A stretch of 64,000 nucleotides of DNA from Aliamphritea hakodatensis. GTDB lineage: Bacteria > Pseudomonadota > Gammaproteobacteria > Pseudomonadales > Balneatricaceae. Every line of letters starts with the position of its first letter. Position 1 is the first letter of the stretch. The stretch covers positions 496,001-560,000 of the forward strand of contig NZ_AP025281.1 in NCBI RefSeq assembly GCF_024347195.1, written 5' to 3'. This document shows positions 1 to 8,958 of this stretch, one piece after another. A program made the translations under genes and the position numbers. The notes beneath the pieces were generated by a model that did no database searches, was not told the DNA's origin, and saw only the letters and a list, made by a program, of their open reading frames with translations.

Positions 1-1
1 G

Positions 2-2500
2 CTGCATGCCGAATGTTGCCGCCGCTGGGGCACGCCGTACAGTTATGCTACCGAAGGTCATCCGGCCGAACCGCAGCAACTGATCGTGCTGGGGATGGGT
101 AAACTGGGAGCTCATGAACTGAATCTGTCATCGGATATTGATCTGATTTTTGCTTACCCCGAAAAAGGCGAAACCCGCGATGGTCGCCGCTGTCTGGCCA
201 ATCAGGACTTCTTCAGCCGTTTAGGTCAGAAACTGATTCAGGCGCTGGACAATATTACCGCCGACGGTTTTGTGTTCCGCACCGATATGCGTTTACGCCC
301 TTACGGGGCCAGCGGACCGCTGGTATGCAGTTTCATGGCAATGGAAGAGTATTATCAGGATCAGGGGCGGGACTGGGAACGCTACGCCATGATCAAAGCC
401 CGTGTGGTTGGCGGCGATAAAATAAAAGGTGCGGAGCTGCAGGATATTCTGCGTCCGTTCGTGTACCGCAAATACATCGACTTCAGCGCCTTTGAGTCCC
501 TGCGCAGCATGAAGGAAATGATCAACCGGGAAGTCCGGCGTAAAGGCCTGAGTGGCAATGTAAAACTTGGCGCCGGTGGTATCCGGGAAGTGGAATTCAT
601 TGCTCAGGCGTTTCAACTGATCCGCGGGGGCCGTGATCCGCGACTACAGCAGCGGGAGTTGCTGAATATTCTGCCGTTACTGCCGGCGTCTGTGGGGATG
701 CCGCAGCCGGCCGTCACCGAACTGACCGACGCCTACACCTTCCTGCGTAATGCTGAGCACTGTATTCAGGCGGTGGCGGATAAACAGACCCAGGAACTGC
801 CGCAGGATGATCTCGGACAGCAACGGCTGGCCTGGAGCATGGGCTGTTCAGGCTGGGACGATTTTCTGCAGCAACTGGATCAGCACCGGGACCGGGTAAC
901 CGAGCATTTCGGACATGTGATTACCCCGGCGGAAGACGATGACGGGGAAGATCACCAGCAGGATAAAGAATGGCTGCTGCTCTGGCAGGCTGAAGATGAA
1001 GAAGACGGCAGGCTGCATGTCTTCGCTGAGCACGGCTTTGATGAGCCGGAAGTAGCCTGCAAATATTTTAATGACCTGAAATCCAGCAGAGGCGTGCAGA
1101 TGATGCAGGCGATTGCCCGGGACCGTTTATGTGCGGTACTGCCCCGGCTGATGCACGATGTTGCCCTGGTGGAAAACTCGGCAGAAACTCTCGGCCGGGT
1201 GTTTCAGCTGATTAAGGCCGTGCTGCGCCGGTCTGCTTATCTGGTGCTGCTGGCGGAAAATCCCGGGGCGCTGAAACAGTTGGTACGTCTGTGTTCCGCC
1301 AGTGCCTGGTTTGCGGAAACCCTGACCAAGCAACCGGTACTGCTGGACGAACTGATCGACCAGCGGGCGTTGTATAACCCGCCCACTAAAGATGAGCTGC
1401 GGGCGGAGCTGCGCCAGCAGTTGCTGAGGATTCCCGAAGAAGACACCGAACAACTGATGGAAGCCCTGCGGTACTTTAAAAGCGCCCACGCGTTGCGGGT
1501 GGCGGCGGCGGATATTACCGGTGCCCTGCCGTTAATGAAGGTCAGTGACTACCTTACCTGGCTGGCGGAAGCCATTCTGGAAGTGGTGCTGGATATGGCC
1601 TGGCGTCTGATGACCGAAAAACACGGCGTGCCCTTCAAAACTGCCGGTGTGCCCTGTGATCCGGATTTCATCGTCGTGGGATACGGCAAAATGGGCGGTA
1701 TAGAGCTGTCCTACGGTTCCGACCTGGATCTGGTGTTTGTCCATGATGCAGAACTGAACCTGTTTACCCCCGGGGATAAGTCTATTGCCAACTCGGTATT
1801 CTTCACCCGTCTGGGTCAACGGATTATCCACATTCTGAATACCTTTACGGCGGGCGGGCAACTGTATGAAGTGGATATGCGCCTGCGTCCCAGCGGTAAC
1901 TCCGGATTGCTGGTCAGCTCTTTACGGGCGTTTGAAGAATATCAGCAGAAAGAAGCCTGGACCTGGGAGCATCAGGCGCTGGTCCGTGCCCGGGTCATTG
2001 CCGGTTCTGAAGAACTGGCAAAACGCTTCGAAGCGGTGCGTGAACAGATCATCGGAAAATCCCGTAATGCTCGGGAGCTGGCGGATGAAGTGGTGAAAAT
2101 GCGCGAAAAGATGCGCACGCATCTGGGCTCTTCAGAGAAAGAAGCAGAGCAGGCATTTAACCTCAAGCAGGACCGTGGTGGCATTGTGGATATCGAGTTT
2201 CTGGTGCAGTTTTCAGCACTGGCTTATTCGGAACAACATCCGAACCTGATGGAGTTCACCGACAACATCCGCATTCTGGACGCCATGGAAGTCAGTGGAG
2301 TGATTGCCCCGGCGGAAGCAGAAACCCTGCGTGAGGCCTATAAAGCCTTTCGGGCGCTGGGGCATCGGCAGACCCTGCAGGATAAATCCAACACGGTAAG
2401 TGATCACGATCTGGAAGATTACCGTGAAGCAGTGACCGGACTCTGGCAGCAGCAGGTACTGCGTCAGGCCAGCCCGGATTTACTGGCCGACAGTCAGTAA
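2..2500 (+). CDS. glnE: Bifunctional glutamine synthetase adenylyltransferase/adenylyl-removing enzyme GlnE (5' partial)
   Basis: This enzyme adenylylates glutamine synthetase when nitrogen is plentiful and removes the AMP when nitrogen is scarce, under control of the PII protein GlnB. The reading frame is open from base 2, so the start lies outside the window; 832 residues are visible against about 940-980 for the family. Both nucleotidyltransferase domains are present. The N-terminal adenylyl-removing domain carries GMGKLGAHELN followed by SSDIDLIF. The C-terminal adenylylating domain carries GYGKMGGIELS followed by GSDLDLVF. The paired motifs and the length make the call firm. In pseudomonads glnE lies directly before ilvE and the waa genes; here about 15 kb of other genes intervene. 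Confidence 0.97.
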   Translation: MHAECCRRWGTPYSYATEGHPAEPQQLIVLGMGKLGAHELNLSSDIDLIFAYPEKGETRDGRRCLANQDFFSRLGQKLIQALDNITADGFVFRTDMRLRPYGASGPLVCSFMAMEEYYQDQGRDWERYAMIKARVVGGDKIKGAELQDILRPFVYRKYIDFSAFESLRSMKEMINREVRRKGLSGNVKLGAGGIREVEFIAQAFQLIRGGRDPRLQQRELLNILPLLPASVGMPQPAVTELTDAYTFLRNAEHCIQAVADKQTQELPQDDLGQQRLAWSMGCSGWDDFLQQLDQHRDRVTEHFGHVITPAEDDDGEDHQQDKEWLLLWQAEDEEDGRLHVFAEHGFDEPEVACKYFNDLKSSRGVQMMQAIARDRLCAVLPRLMHDVALVENSAETLGRVFQLIKAVLRRSAYLVLLAENPGALKQLVRLCSASAWFAETLTKQPVLLDELIDQRALYNPPTKDELRAELRQQLLRIPEEDTEQLMEALRYFKSAHALRVAAADITGALPLMKVSDYLTWLAEAILEVVLDMAWRLMTEKHGVPFKTAGVPCDPDFIVVGYGKMGGIELSYGSDLDLVFVHDAELNLFTPGDKSIANSVFFTRLGQRIIHILNTFTAGGQLYEVDMRLRPSGNSGLLVSSLRAFEEYQQKEAWTWEHQALVRARVIAGSEELAKRFEAVREQIIGKSRNARELADEVVKMREKMRTHLGSSEKEAEQAFNLKQDRGGIVDIEFLVQFSALAYSEQHPNLMEFTDNIRILDAMEVSGVIAPAEAETLREAYKAFRALGHRQTLQDKSNTVSDHDLEDYREAVTGLWQQQVLRQASPDLLADSQ

Positions 2501-2611
2501 TACTGAGCGTTGGCAAACAGCGAACAGTACCGGGGAAAAGGTCCTGCGATTCAGTAATGGGCAAGCTGTATGTGCCACACTGTTGATGTATCTGATTCAG
2601 GAGGAAAGGTT

Positions 2612-3652
2612 ATGCCGGTTTCAGCATCAGGCTTAAAAGATGCCGTCAGCAAAGGGCTGTTGCGGGAAGCGCAACTGGCGCCCCTGCTGGAGTACCTGCG
2701 GGAGTGGGATGCCGCACATGGTCAGCAGCCAAAGTTTGATTTTACCCATGTGCTGTATTATCTCGGAGGGCTGATTGCCATTGGGGCCATGAGCCTGTTC
2801 ATGAATCTGGGCTGGGAAGCATTTGGCGGCTGGGGCATTGTCGCCCTGTGTGCGGTATATGCAGTGGCAGGTTTGTTACTGACCAATCGCTTCCGGAATA
2901 CCGGTCACCTGATTCCCGCCGGTATCTGTGCAGCCTTTGTGCTGACCCTGACACCGCTGGCGGTTTACGGTTTTCAACAGGGTATAGGCTGGTGGCCGGA
3001 TGACTCGGTATATAAGGAATACCACCGGCATATAAAACTGTTGTGGATATATATGGAGCTGGCAACCTTGCTGGCGGCGGCCGTGCTGTTATTCCGCTAC
3101 CGTTTTCCGTTTCTGATGATGCCGCTGGCGGTCACGCTCTGGTACATGTCTATGGATCTGGCGGAACTGGTGCTCGGCAGTGATTTACCCTGGCGGGCAG
3201 AGAGATTATTCACCTGTTGGTTCGGGTTGGGAATCACCGTTGTTGCCCTGTGGGTGGATATCCGTGCCCGCCGCAGTCTGGATTATGCCTTCTGGCTGTA
3301 TCTGTTCGGGGTTATCGCTTTCTGGGGCGGGTTAACCGCCCAGCATTCCGACAGCGAGCTGAATAAGTTTCTCTATTTTTGTATCAACATCCTGATGATT
3401 GGCTTGGGTGCCGTGCTGATGCGCAAAGTGTTTGTGGTGTTCGGTGCCATAGGCTGCTGCCTGTATCTGGGGCATTTGGCGAACGAAGTGTTCAAAGACA
3501 GCTGGTTATTTCCGATTGCGCTGACCTTTATTGGTCTGGGGATTATTTATCTGGGGATTCTCTGGCAAAAGAATGAAACGCGTATTACAGCCACTGTTCG
3601 AAGCTGCCTGCCCGCACCGCTGCGGGAGTTACTGGAAGCCCGGCACGGTTAA
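2612..3652 (+). CDS. Polytopic inner-membrane protein of unknown function (DUF2157/DUF4401-like)
   Basis: A 346-residue membrane protein I cannot assign to a function. The start at 2612 is chosen because a strong ribosome binding site (AGGAGGAAAGG) precedes it; an in-frame ATG at 2570 has none. Roughly the first 45 residues are soluble and helical. They are followed by about nine or ten hydrophobic segments, for example the glycine-rich YYLGGLIAIGAMSLFM near residue 50, and by a short basic C-terminal tail. The layout of a soluble N-terminus followed by many helices resembles DUF2157/DUF4401 proteins, but that is an impression, not a motif match. It is a single gene ending at a bidirectional terminator, about 110 bases after glnE. 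Confidence 0.75.
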   Translation: MPVSASGLKDAVSKGLLREAQLAPLLEYLREWDAAHGQQPKFDFTHVLYYLGGLIAIGAMSLFMNLGWEAFGGWGIVALCAVYAVAGLLLTNRFRNTGHLIPAGICAAFVLTLTPLAVYGFQQGIGWWPDDSVYKEYHRHIKLLWIYMELATLLAAAVLLFRYRFPFLMMPLAVTLWYMSMDLAELVLGSDLPWRAERLFTCWFGLGITVVALWVDIRARRSLDYAFWLYLFGVIAFWGGLTAQHSDSELNKFLYFCINILMIGLGAVLMRKVFVVFGAIGCCLYLGHLANEVFKDSWLFPIALTFIGLGIIYLGILWQKNETRITATVRSCLPAPLRELLEARHG

Positions 3653-3664
3653 GTACCTGAAAAG

Positions 3665-3695
3665 AAAAAAGCCCGTTTGTTCAACGGGCTTTTTT
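3665..3695. terminator. Bidirectional intrinsic terminator
   Basis: The stem GCCCGTT/AACGGGC (3671-3677 and 3683-3689) is flanked by an A-run on the left and a T-run on the right, so it can stop transcription from both sides. It sits between the convergent membrane protein gene and the trans-sulfuration enzyme gene. Confidence 0.9.
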
Positions 3696-3700
3696 GTTTG

Positions 3701-4870
3701 TCAGCCTGAAATTGCTTCCAGCGCATAATCCAGTTCGGCGATCAGATCATCCACTGCCTCCGCGCCAACCGATAGGCGTAGCAGGCCTTCGGTAATGCCT
3801 ATCGCATGCTTCTCTGCAACCGGCATACCGCCGTGTGACATTGTGAAGGCATGATTGATCATGCTCTCTACGCCGCCAAGCGAGTCTGCCAGTACGAAGT
3901 ATTTTAGCCGGCCGATAACCGCTTTGGCTTCGTCAAGGCCGCCTTTAAGACGCACCGTTACCACCGCGCCGCCGGTTTTCATCTGTTGTTTACACAGCGC
4001 ATGCTGCGGGTGGCTGGGCAGCCCGGGATAAATGACGTCTTCGATGGCCGGGTGCTGTTGCAGGTGTTCTGCAATGGTTAGCGCGTTGCTGCTCTGGCGG
4101 GTCATACGCAGATCCAGCGTTTTCAGCCCGCGCAGGGCCAGGTAGCTGTCAAATGGCCCCTGAATGGCACCGACCGCCATCGCGATGTACTGCAACCGCT
4201 GATGTAATTCAGCATTGGCAGCAACCACGGCACCCCCGATCAGATCCGAATGTCCGCCAATGTATTTGCTGGTGGAGTGCATCACCAGATCAATGCCGAA
4301 CTTTATCGGTTGTTGGTTCCAGGGCGATGAAAAGGTGTTATCCACACAGGTCAGGATCTGATGTTTTCTGGCCAGATCCGCCAGTGCCTGCATATCCACC
4401 AGTTTCAGCAAAGGGTTGGTAGGGCTTTCGATCCAGATCAGGGCGGTATTCTCCTGAATCGCGGCTTCTACCGCTGCCAGATCGTTCAGGTCAACATAGC
4501 TGGTGGTGAACCCGGAGGTTTTGCTGCGGCATTCTTCCAGCAGCCGAAAAGTCCCGCCGTAGACGCTGGCAGTGACGATGACATGGGCATCCCGGGGCAG
4601 CAGTTCCATGACTGAAGCCGTTGCCGCCATACCGGATGCACAGGCGATGGCGCCGGCACCGCCTTCAAGTGCCGCCAGACAGGTTTCCAGTGCATGCCGG
4701 GTTGGGTTTTCACCACGGCTGTAGCCAAAATCCTGCTGGGCGCCAATGTTCTCCTTGATGAATGAACTGGCGGTAACCACAGGGGGCATAATGGCGTTGT
4801 AGGCCGGGTCTTTCTGTTCGCCGGCGTGGATAACCTGGGTGGCAAACTGCGGATGTTGGGTGTCAGACAT
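3701..4870 (-). CDS. Trans-sulfuration family PLP enzyme (cystathionine gamma-synthase/lyase or methionine gamma-lyase type)
   Basis: A 389-residue enzyme of the Cys/Met metabolism PLP family. Members perform gamma- or beta-elimination or replacement on cystathionine, methionine or acylated homoserine. Visible hallmarks are YSRGENPTR (phosphate-binding region), the PLP lysine in HSTSKYIGGHSD, and the C-terminal SLGGVESMI and LRLSVGAE stretches. The start at 4870 has AGGAAG upstream; a longer upstream ATG at 4939 would overlap the MFS gene and lacks a ribosome site. The gene follows the MFS transporter by only 20 bases on the same strand, so the two are probably one operon facing the MocR regulator. 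Sequence alone does not separate synthase from lyase; pairing with a transporter favours a catabolic or export-linked lyase, which is inference. Confidence 0.88.
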   Translation of the reverse strand: MSDTQHPQFATQVIHAGEQKDPAYNAIMPPVVTASSFIKENIGAQQDFGYSRGENPTRHALETCLAALEGGAGAIACASGMAATASVMELLPRDAHVIVTASVYGGTFRLLEECRSKTSGFTTSYVDLNDLAAVEAAIQENTALIWIESPTNPLLKLVDMQALADLARKHQILTCVDNTFSSPWNQQPIKFGIDLVMHSTSKYIGGHSDLIGGAVVAANAELHQRLQYIAMAVGAIQGPFDSYLALRGLKTLDLRMTRQSSNALTIAEHLQQHPAIEDVIYPGLPSHPQHALCKQQMKTGGAVVTVRLKGGLDEAKAVIGRLKYFVLADSLGGVESMINHAFTMSHGGMPVAEKHAIGITEGLLRLSVGAEAVDDLIAELDYALEAISG

Positions 4871-4890
4871 AGTGCTTCCTGAGTCAGTCG

Positions 4891-6105
4891 TTAGCCGATT
4901 GTTACGGCGTGTTTTTGGCGGAGTTTCAACTTCAGACACGCCAGTAAAGCCATGCCGGGTGTCAGTAATGATATGGCCAGCCAGTTAGAGTTTTCCCAGC
5001 CGATCCAGACAAACAGTGCCCCGGCGGAAAATGCGCCGCTGGCATTCAGAAACGCCACTGCGGATTCGTTGATTCCCTGCATGCGGTGCGCATCTCCGGG
5101 CAGGCGGGCTACCAGACTGCTGCCGCCTACATATAACATGTTCCAGCCCAGCCCGATGCCTATCAGCGCCGCCAGCACACCGTTATAGGTTGGCTGATAA
5201 ATAGCAATCAGCATGGAAGCCAGCATCACCAGGTAGCCGATAAAAATAACCGTGCTTTCGCTGGTACGGGCAATGACCCGGCCCATAAACAGCGATGGCA
5301 GGAACATGGCGATAACGTGCCACTGGATGACCTGCATAATATCGCTGAAGGGCAGTTGCAGGGCGTTGAGTTTAAGAGAAGACTGCATCATCAGCATTGC
5401 CATGATCATGTAACCGAACCCGGAAGCGTAGATGGCGACCAGTAAAGGCAGTAAAGGAACCGGTTGTTTTACCGGTGACTGCGCTGCAGATTCGCTGTCT
5501 TTCTCTGATGTTGGCGGCGGAGTGTGGCGTTCATGACGAGACAGCCGTGCGACAGCGCCCAGCAGCAGGGCCATAAAAATGCCCAGCGCTGAAAAACACA
5601 GATAACTGGCGGCGAATTCCTGATCAACAATAAAACTGCGGCTGTTACTGGCGATGGCCGGGCCGACGAATGCCGCCAGAATCCCGCCCAGAGTTACCAG
5701 TGACAGCGCCCGGGACTTCAATGAATCATCCAGCCCCTCGGTCGCGGCAAAGCGGAAGAAGGCGAAGGTGCTCAGGCTGACCCCGAAGAGAATGTGTGCC
5801 AGCAGGTTGATGCTGAATGATTGCTGCAGGATTGATATGTAGCCGGCAATGCCGGCCAGAAACAGAGTCAGGCTGCCGACCAGAAAGATCTTCAGCCGCC
5901 CGAAACGCTGCATCAGCATGGCCAGCACATAGGAACAGGCGATGACGGTGGCAAACTGAATGCCGTAGGGCAGCGTGGATAACTCGCTGCTTGGTGCCAG
6001 TGCTTTACCGACAATCGGTGACACGGAAACGGAAATGACCCCACAGGTCAGCGCGATACCCTGGGTCAGGAAGTACAGCCATGTTTTTATCTGTCGGGGG
6101 GACAT
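4891..6105 (-). CDS. MFS transporter
   Basis: A 404-residue major facilitator protein with about twelve hydrophobic segments, split near the middle by a polar loop (about residues 195-225) rich in Ser, Pro and charged residues. The start at 6105 (MSPRQIKTW) has GGAG upstream and matches where an MFS N-terminus should begin; the frame stays open further upstream but would run into the divergent promoter region. Short basic loop motifs such as MQRFGRLKIF after the second helix are typical of the family. It is the first gene of a likely two-gene operon with the trans-sulfuration enzyme and is divergent from a MocR regulator. MocR-linked MFS proteins often move amino compounds, but the substrate cannot be read here. 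Confidence 0.88.
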   Translation of the reverse strand: MSPRQIKTWLYFLTQGIALTCGVISVSVSPIVGKALAPSSELSTLPYGIQFATVIACSYVLAMLMQRFGRLKIFLVGSLTLFLAGIAGYISILQQSFSINLLAHILFGVSLSTFAFFRFAATEGLDDSLKSRALSLVTLGGILAAFVGPAIASNSRSFIVDQEFAASYLCFSALGIFMALLLGAVARLSRHERHTPPPTSEKDSESAAQSPVKQPVPLLPLLVAIYASGFGYMIMAMLMMQSSLKLNALQLPFSDIMQVIQWHVIAMFLPSLFMGRVIARTSESTVIFIGYLVMLASMLIAIYQPTYNGVLAALIGIGLGWNMLYVGGSSLVARLPGDAHRMQGINESAVAFLNASGAFSAGALFVWIGWENSNWLAISLLTPGMALLACLKLKLRQKHAVTIG

Positions 6106-6159
6106 ATTGTGCTCCGCGTATTGATTGTCCTGTGGTGTTAAGAAATTCTGGCATGCTAT

Positions 6160-6191
6160 ATTGCATGACACAATTTTTTTATTGCATGACA
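6160..6191. promoter_or_regulatory. Candidate MocR operator: direct repeats in the divergent promoter region
   Basis: The 11-base sequence ATTGCATGACA occurs at 6160-6170 and again at 6181-6191, exactly 21 bases apart, two helical turns on the same face. A related GCATGCTATA lies just upstream. MocR regulators typically bind direct repeats spaced this way between their own gene and the target. Placement between the MFS operon (start 6105) and the regulator (start near 6198) fits. The role is inferred from pattern and position. Confidence 0.6.
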
Positions 6192-6197
6192 TACAAT

Positions 6198-7532
6198 ATG
6201 TGGTATCCCGAAAACACCGGCGTCCGGATGGGCGTGAACGAACTGGTTTTTGCTATAGAAGAGGCAATTACCCGGCATGAACTGAAAGTGGGGGACCGTC
6301 TGCCGCCTCAGCGAATCCTCGCATATAAACTGGAGGTGAATCCCACAACCGTTTCCCGTGCTTATCAGCGGGCCGCGCAGAAGGGCCTTGTCGGTGGGCA
6401 GATTGGCCGTGGTACCTATGTGCTGGGCAACAGCAATGCGGCCATGTTCGCGCAGGCAATTGGCGTGAGTGACGGTTTGAAGATTAATCTGTCGATCAAT
6501 AAGCTGCGCTGTGATGAGGTTATTCTGAAGCTTAATAAGCAGATTGAAGCGGCCAACACCCTGGCCAATACCCCGCAGTATTACGAATACATCAGCAATG
6601 ATCTGGTACAACGTTTCCAGCGTGCTGTCAGCCAGTGGCTGTATGCCTGCCGGCAGGTTACGTTTTATGGGGATCAGATACTGGCTTTGCCCAGTTGTCA
6701 GTATGGGCTACAGATGATTTTTACCCGGTTACTCAATGCCGGCGATGCCATTCTGGTGGATGAATTTACCGCACCCGGCATTATCACGGCAGCCAAGCAG
6801 CGGGGCCTGCGGCTGTTTACCTGTAAAGGCGATGAGCAGGGGATTACTCCGGAAGGACTGGTATCTGCAGCCAGGCAGACCGGCGCCCGTATGCTGGTGA
6901 CGATTCCCTCCCATCATTCACCGCTGGGGTTTTCCCAGACGGAAGCCCGTCGCCGGGCACTGGCGAATGAGATCCGCCGTCTGGATCTGTTGCTGGTGGA
7001 AGAAGACATTTACGGCATGTTCGACACGCCGGCACCGGTCAGTGGGTATATTCCGCAACACAGCCTGCTGGTATCCGGTTTCAGCAAGTGCCTGAGTGGC
7101 GGACACCGGGCCTCGTTTATCGCTTCTGCCAATCCGGTGTTGCATAAGTTACGGGAGAATATCGTCGAAACCGCCTGGCTGGTGTCCGCCAGTGCTGCCA
7201 GCCATATCATTACCGCCATTGAACATGGCCTGATCGATAAAGCGATTCAGCATTGTCTGGCGGAAATGAAACGGCGTAACTCTCTGCTGAATAAACGGTT
7301 GGGGCTGCAGTTGCCGTTGACATCACCGCACCACTGGCTGGCGAATACCGTGGTGGACATCCGGGGGCTGAAGGCTGTCGGGGTGGATGTTGCTGAGGCC
7401 CGGCATTTCGCGGTAAATCCTTTGGACGACCCTCTGAGTCATTGCCGGCTCAGTGTTAATGGTGTGGATGACGAAACCTATGAGCAGGGGCTGAACTTAC
7501 TGGCCGGCTTTGTACAAAAGCGGGTTGTCTGA
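6198..7532 (+). CDS. MocR/GntR-family regulator with aminotransferase-like domain
   Basis: A fusion of a GntR winged helix (about residues 11-75, including VGDRLPPQR and TTVSRAYQ) and a fold-type I aminotransferase-like domain. The presumed PLP lysine is in VSGFSKCLSGG and a conserved arginine follows in GGHRASF. MocR proteins use PLP or its adducts as signals rather than for catalysis. The start is uncertain: several ATGs lie in frame at 6153, 6165, 6186 and 6198, none with a ribosome binding site. I chose 6198 because the more upstream ones fall inside the direct-repeat operator; a leaderless message or a start at 6228 is possible. It most likely controls itself and the divergent MFS/trans-sulfuration pair. 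Confidence 0.87.
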   Translation: MWYPENTGVRMGVNELVFAIEEAITRHELKVGDRLPPQRILAYKLEVNPTTVSRAYQRAAQKGLVGGQIGRGTYVLGNSNAAMFAQAIGVSDGLKINLSINKLRCDEVILKLNKQIEAANTLANTPQYYEYISNDLVQRFQRAVSQWLYACRQVTFYGDQILALPSCQYGLQMIFTRLLNAGDAILVDEFTAPGIITAAKQRGLRLFTCKGDEQGITPEGLVSAARQTGARMLVTIPSHHSPLGFSQTEARRRALANEIRRLDLLLVEEDIYGMFDTPAPVSGYIPQHSLLVSGFSKCLSGGHRASFIASANPVLHKLRENIVETAWLVSASAASHIITAIEHGLIDKAIQHCLAEMKRRNSLLNKRLGLQLPLTSPHHWLANTVVDIRGLKAVGVDVAEARHFAVNPLDDPLSHCRLSVNGVDDETYEQGLNLLAGFVQKRVV

Positions 7533-7625
7533 GGCTGGCGTAATTTTATAACAGGCCGTCGCTTTTATTGATCTGCGGGTATGACTCCCAGTGGTACTTT
7601 GCAGAAAAATAATAAGGAGACTGCC

Positions 7626-8945
7626 ATGCCCCGCCCTTACTGGAATGAAACTCTGGAAACGCTGCCCGCTGAGCAGCTGCGTAAGCTTGAGTCGGCTGCC
7701 TTGCAGAAACAGATGGCGTACGTCTATGCCACCAGTCCTTATTACCGCAAAAAATTTGATAGCGTTGGCCTGAAACCTGCGGACATCCAGTGTCAGGAAG
7801 ATCTGGCTAAGTTGCCATTCACTGAAAAAACCGAGCTGGCGCAAACTCAGCGGGACGGCGAGCTGATCGGGCCTAACCAGTGTGCCTCCATGGAAGACAT
7901 TATCCGGATCGTTGGCACCGGCGGCACCAGCGGCCAGCCAATGCGCCTTGCCTGGACGCAGAATGACGTCCGGGGATACAACGAAATGGGCGCACGGGCA
8001 CTGTGGGCAATGGGGTGCCGGCCCTCAGACTTCGTGGTGAATTGCTTTAACTACAGCATTTATGCCGGCGGTGTGACGGACCATATGGCGTTTGAAACCC
8101 TGGGCGCGACCGTATTGCCTTACGGTGTGGGTAATTCCCGGCGGTTGTTGGATATGAAAGCAGATATGAAAGTTGCCAAAGCGCTGTATTCAACGCCTTC
8201 TTATGCGGTCCGTCTGGCCACTGTTGCTGAGGACATGGGCATTAACCTGCGGGATCTGAACGTTAAAAAAGGTTTCTTTTCCGGTGAAGCGGGGATGCAG
8301 GTGCCGGGCTACCGGGAGCGGATCGAAAATCTCTGGGGGATGGAAGCCCATGACCTTTACGGGATGGCTGAACTGGGTGTTCAGAGTGCCGAGTGTGGGC
8401 ATAATACCGGGTTGCATTTCAGCGGTGCGGGAGAGGTCATTGCTGAGCTGATAAACCCGGATACGGAAGAAGTGATTCCCATGGAACAGGGGCAGATCGG
8501 TGAGTTGGTGTTTACCAACATCAACCGTGAAGCCAGTCCGCTGGTCCGGATGCGTACCCATGATTACGTGGAGGTGTACACCGATCCGTGCCCCTGCGGC
8601 CGTACCGGCTTCCGTTTCCATACCCGTGGTCGTACTGACGATATGGTGGTCATTAAGGGGGTGAATATTTTCCCGATGGCCATTCAGAAAACCCTGCTGG
8701 CAATGCAGCCCCGCCTGACCGGCGAATTCCAGATGGTGCTGGATAAGGCGCCGCCGATTGATTACCTGCCGGTGCTGAAAATCGAAGTGGCTTCTGATCA
8801 GCCCGCCAGCGCGTTGCCGCAACTGACAGAAGACGTTGCCCTGCAGTTGTATAAACAGTTGGGCTTCAGCGCCAGCATTGAGTTTGTTAAAGCCGGTGAA
8901 ATCGCCTCGGAACATAAAACTAAACGGGTTATCCGTAATTACTGA
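7626..8945 (+). CDS. PaaK-like acyl-CoA ligase (AMP-forming, phenylacetate-CoA ligase family)
   Basis: A 439-residue AMP-forming CoA ligase of the phenylacetate-CoA ligase type. It activates a carboxylic acid as an acyl-adenylate and then transfers it to CoA. Seen motifs are the P-loop-like GTGGTSGQPMR (about residue 99), YGMAELG (about residue 245) and the C-terminal hinge RGRTDDMVVIKGVNIFP. The start at 7626 has AAGGAGA in front. The length and the MAYVYATSPYYRKKFD N-terminus are typical of PaaK relatives. It is followed 13 bases later by a crotonase gene and then by an MFS gene and a regulator, so it probably opens a catabolic operon. No other phenylacetate genes are nearby, so phenylacetate is an unlikely substrate; a carnitine-like acid is one possibility by context only. 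Confidence 0.88.
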   Translation: MPRPYWNETLETLPAEQLRKLESAALQKQMAYVYATSPYYRKKFDSVGLKPADIQCQEDLAKLPFTEKTELAQTQRDGELIGPNQCASMEDIIRIVGTGGTSGQPMRLAWTQNDVRGYNEMGARALWAMGCRPSDFVVNCFNYSIYAGGVTDHMAFETLGATVLPYGVGNSRRLLDMKADMKVAKALYSTPSYAVRLATVAEDMGINLRDLNVKKGFFSGEAGMQVPGYRERIENLWGMEAHDLYGMAELGVQSAECGHNTGLHFSGAGEVIAELINPDTEEVIPMEQGQIGELVFTNINREASPLVRMRTHDYVEVYTDPCPCGRTGFRFHTRGRTDDMVVIKGVNIFPMAIQKTLLAMQPRLTGEFQMVLDKAPPIDYLPVLKIEVASDQPASALPQLTEDVALQLYKQLGFSASIEFVKAGEIASEHKTKRVIRNY

Positions 8946-8958
8946 GCAGGAGACCAGT

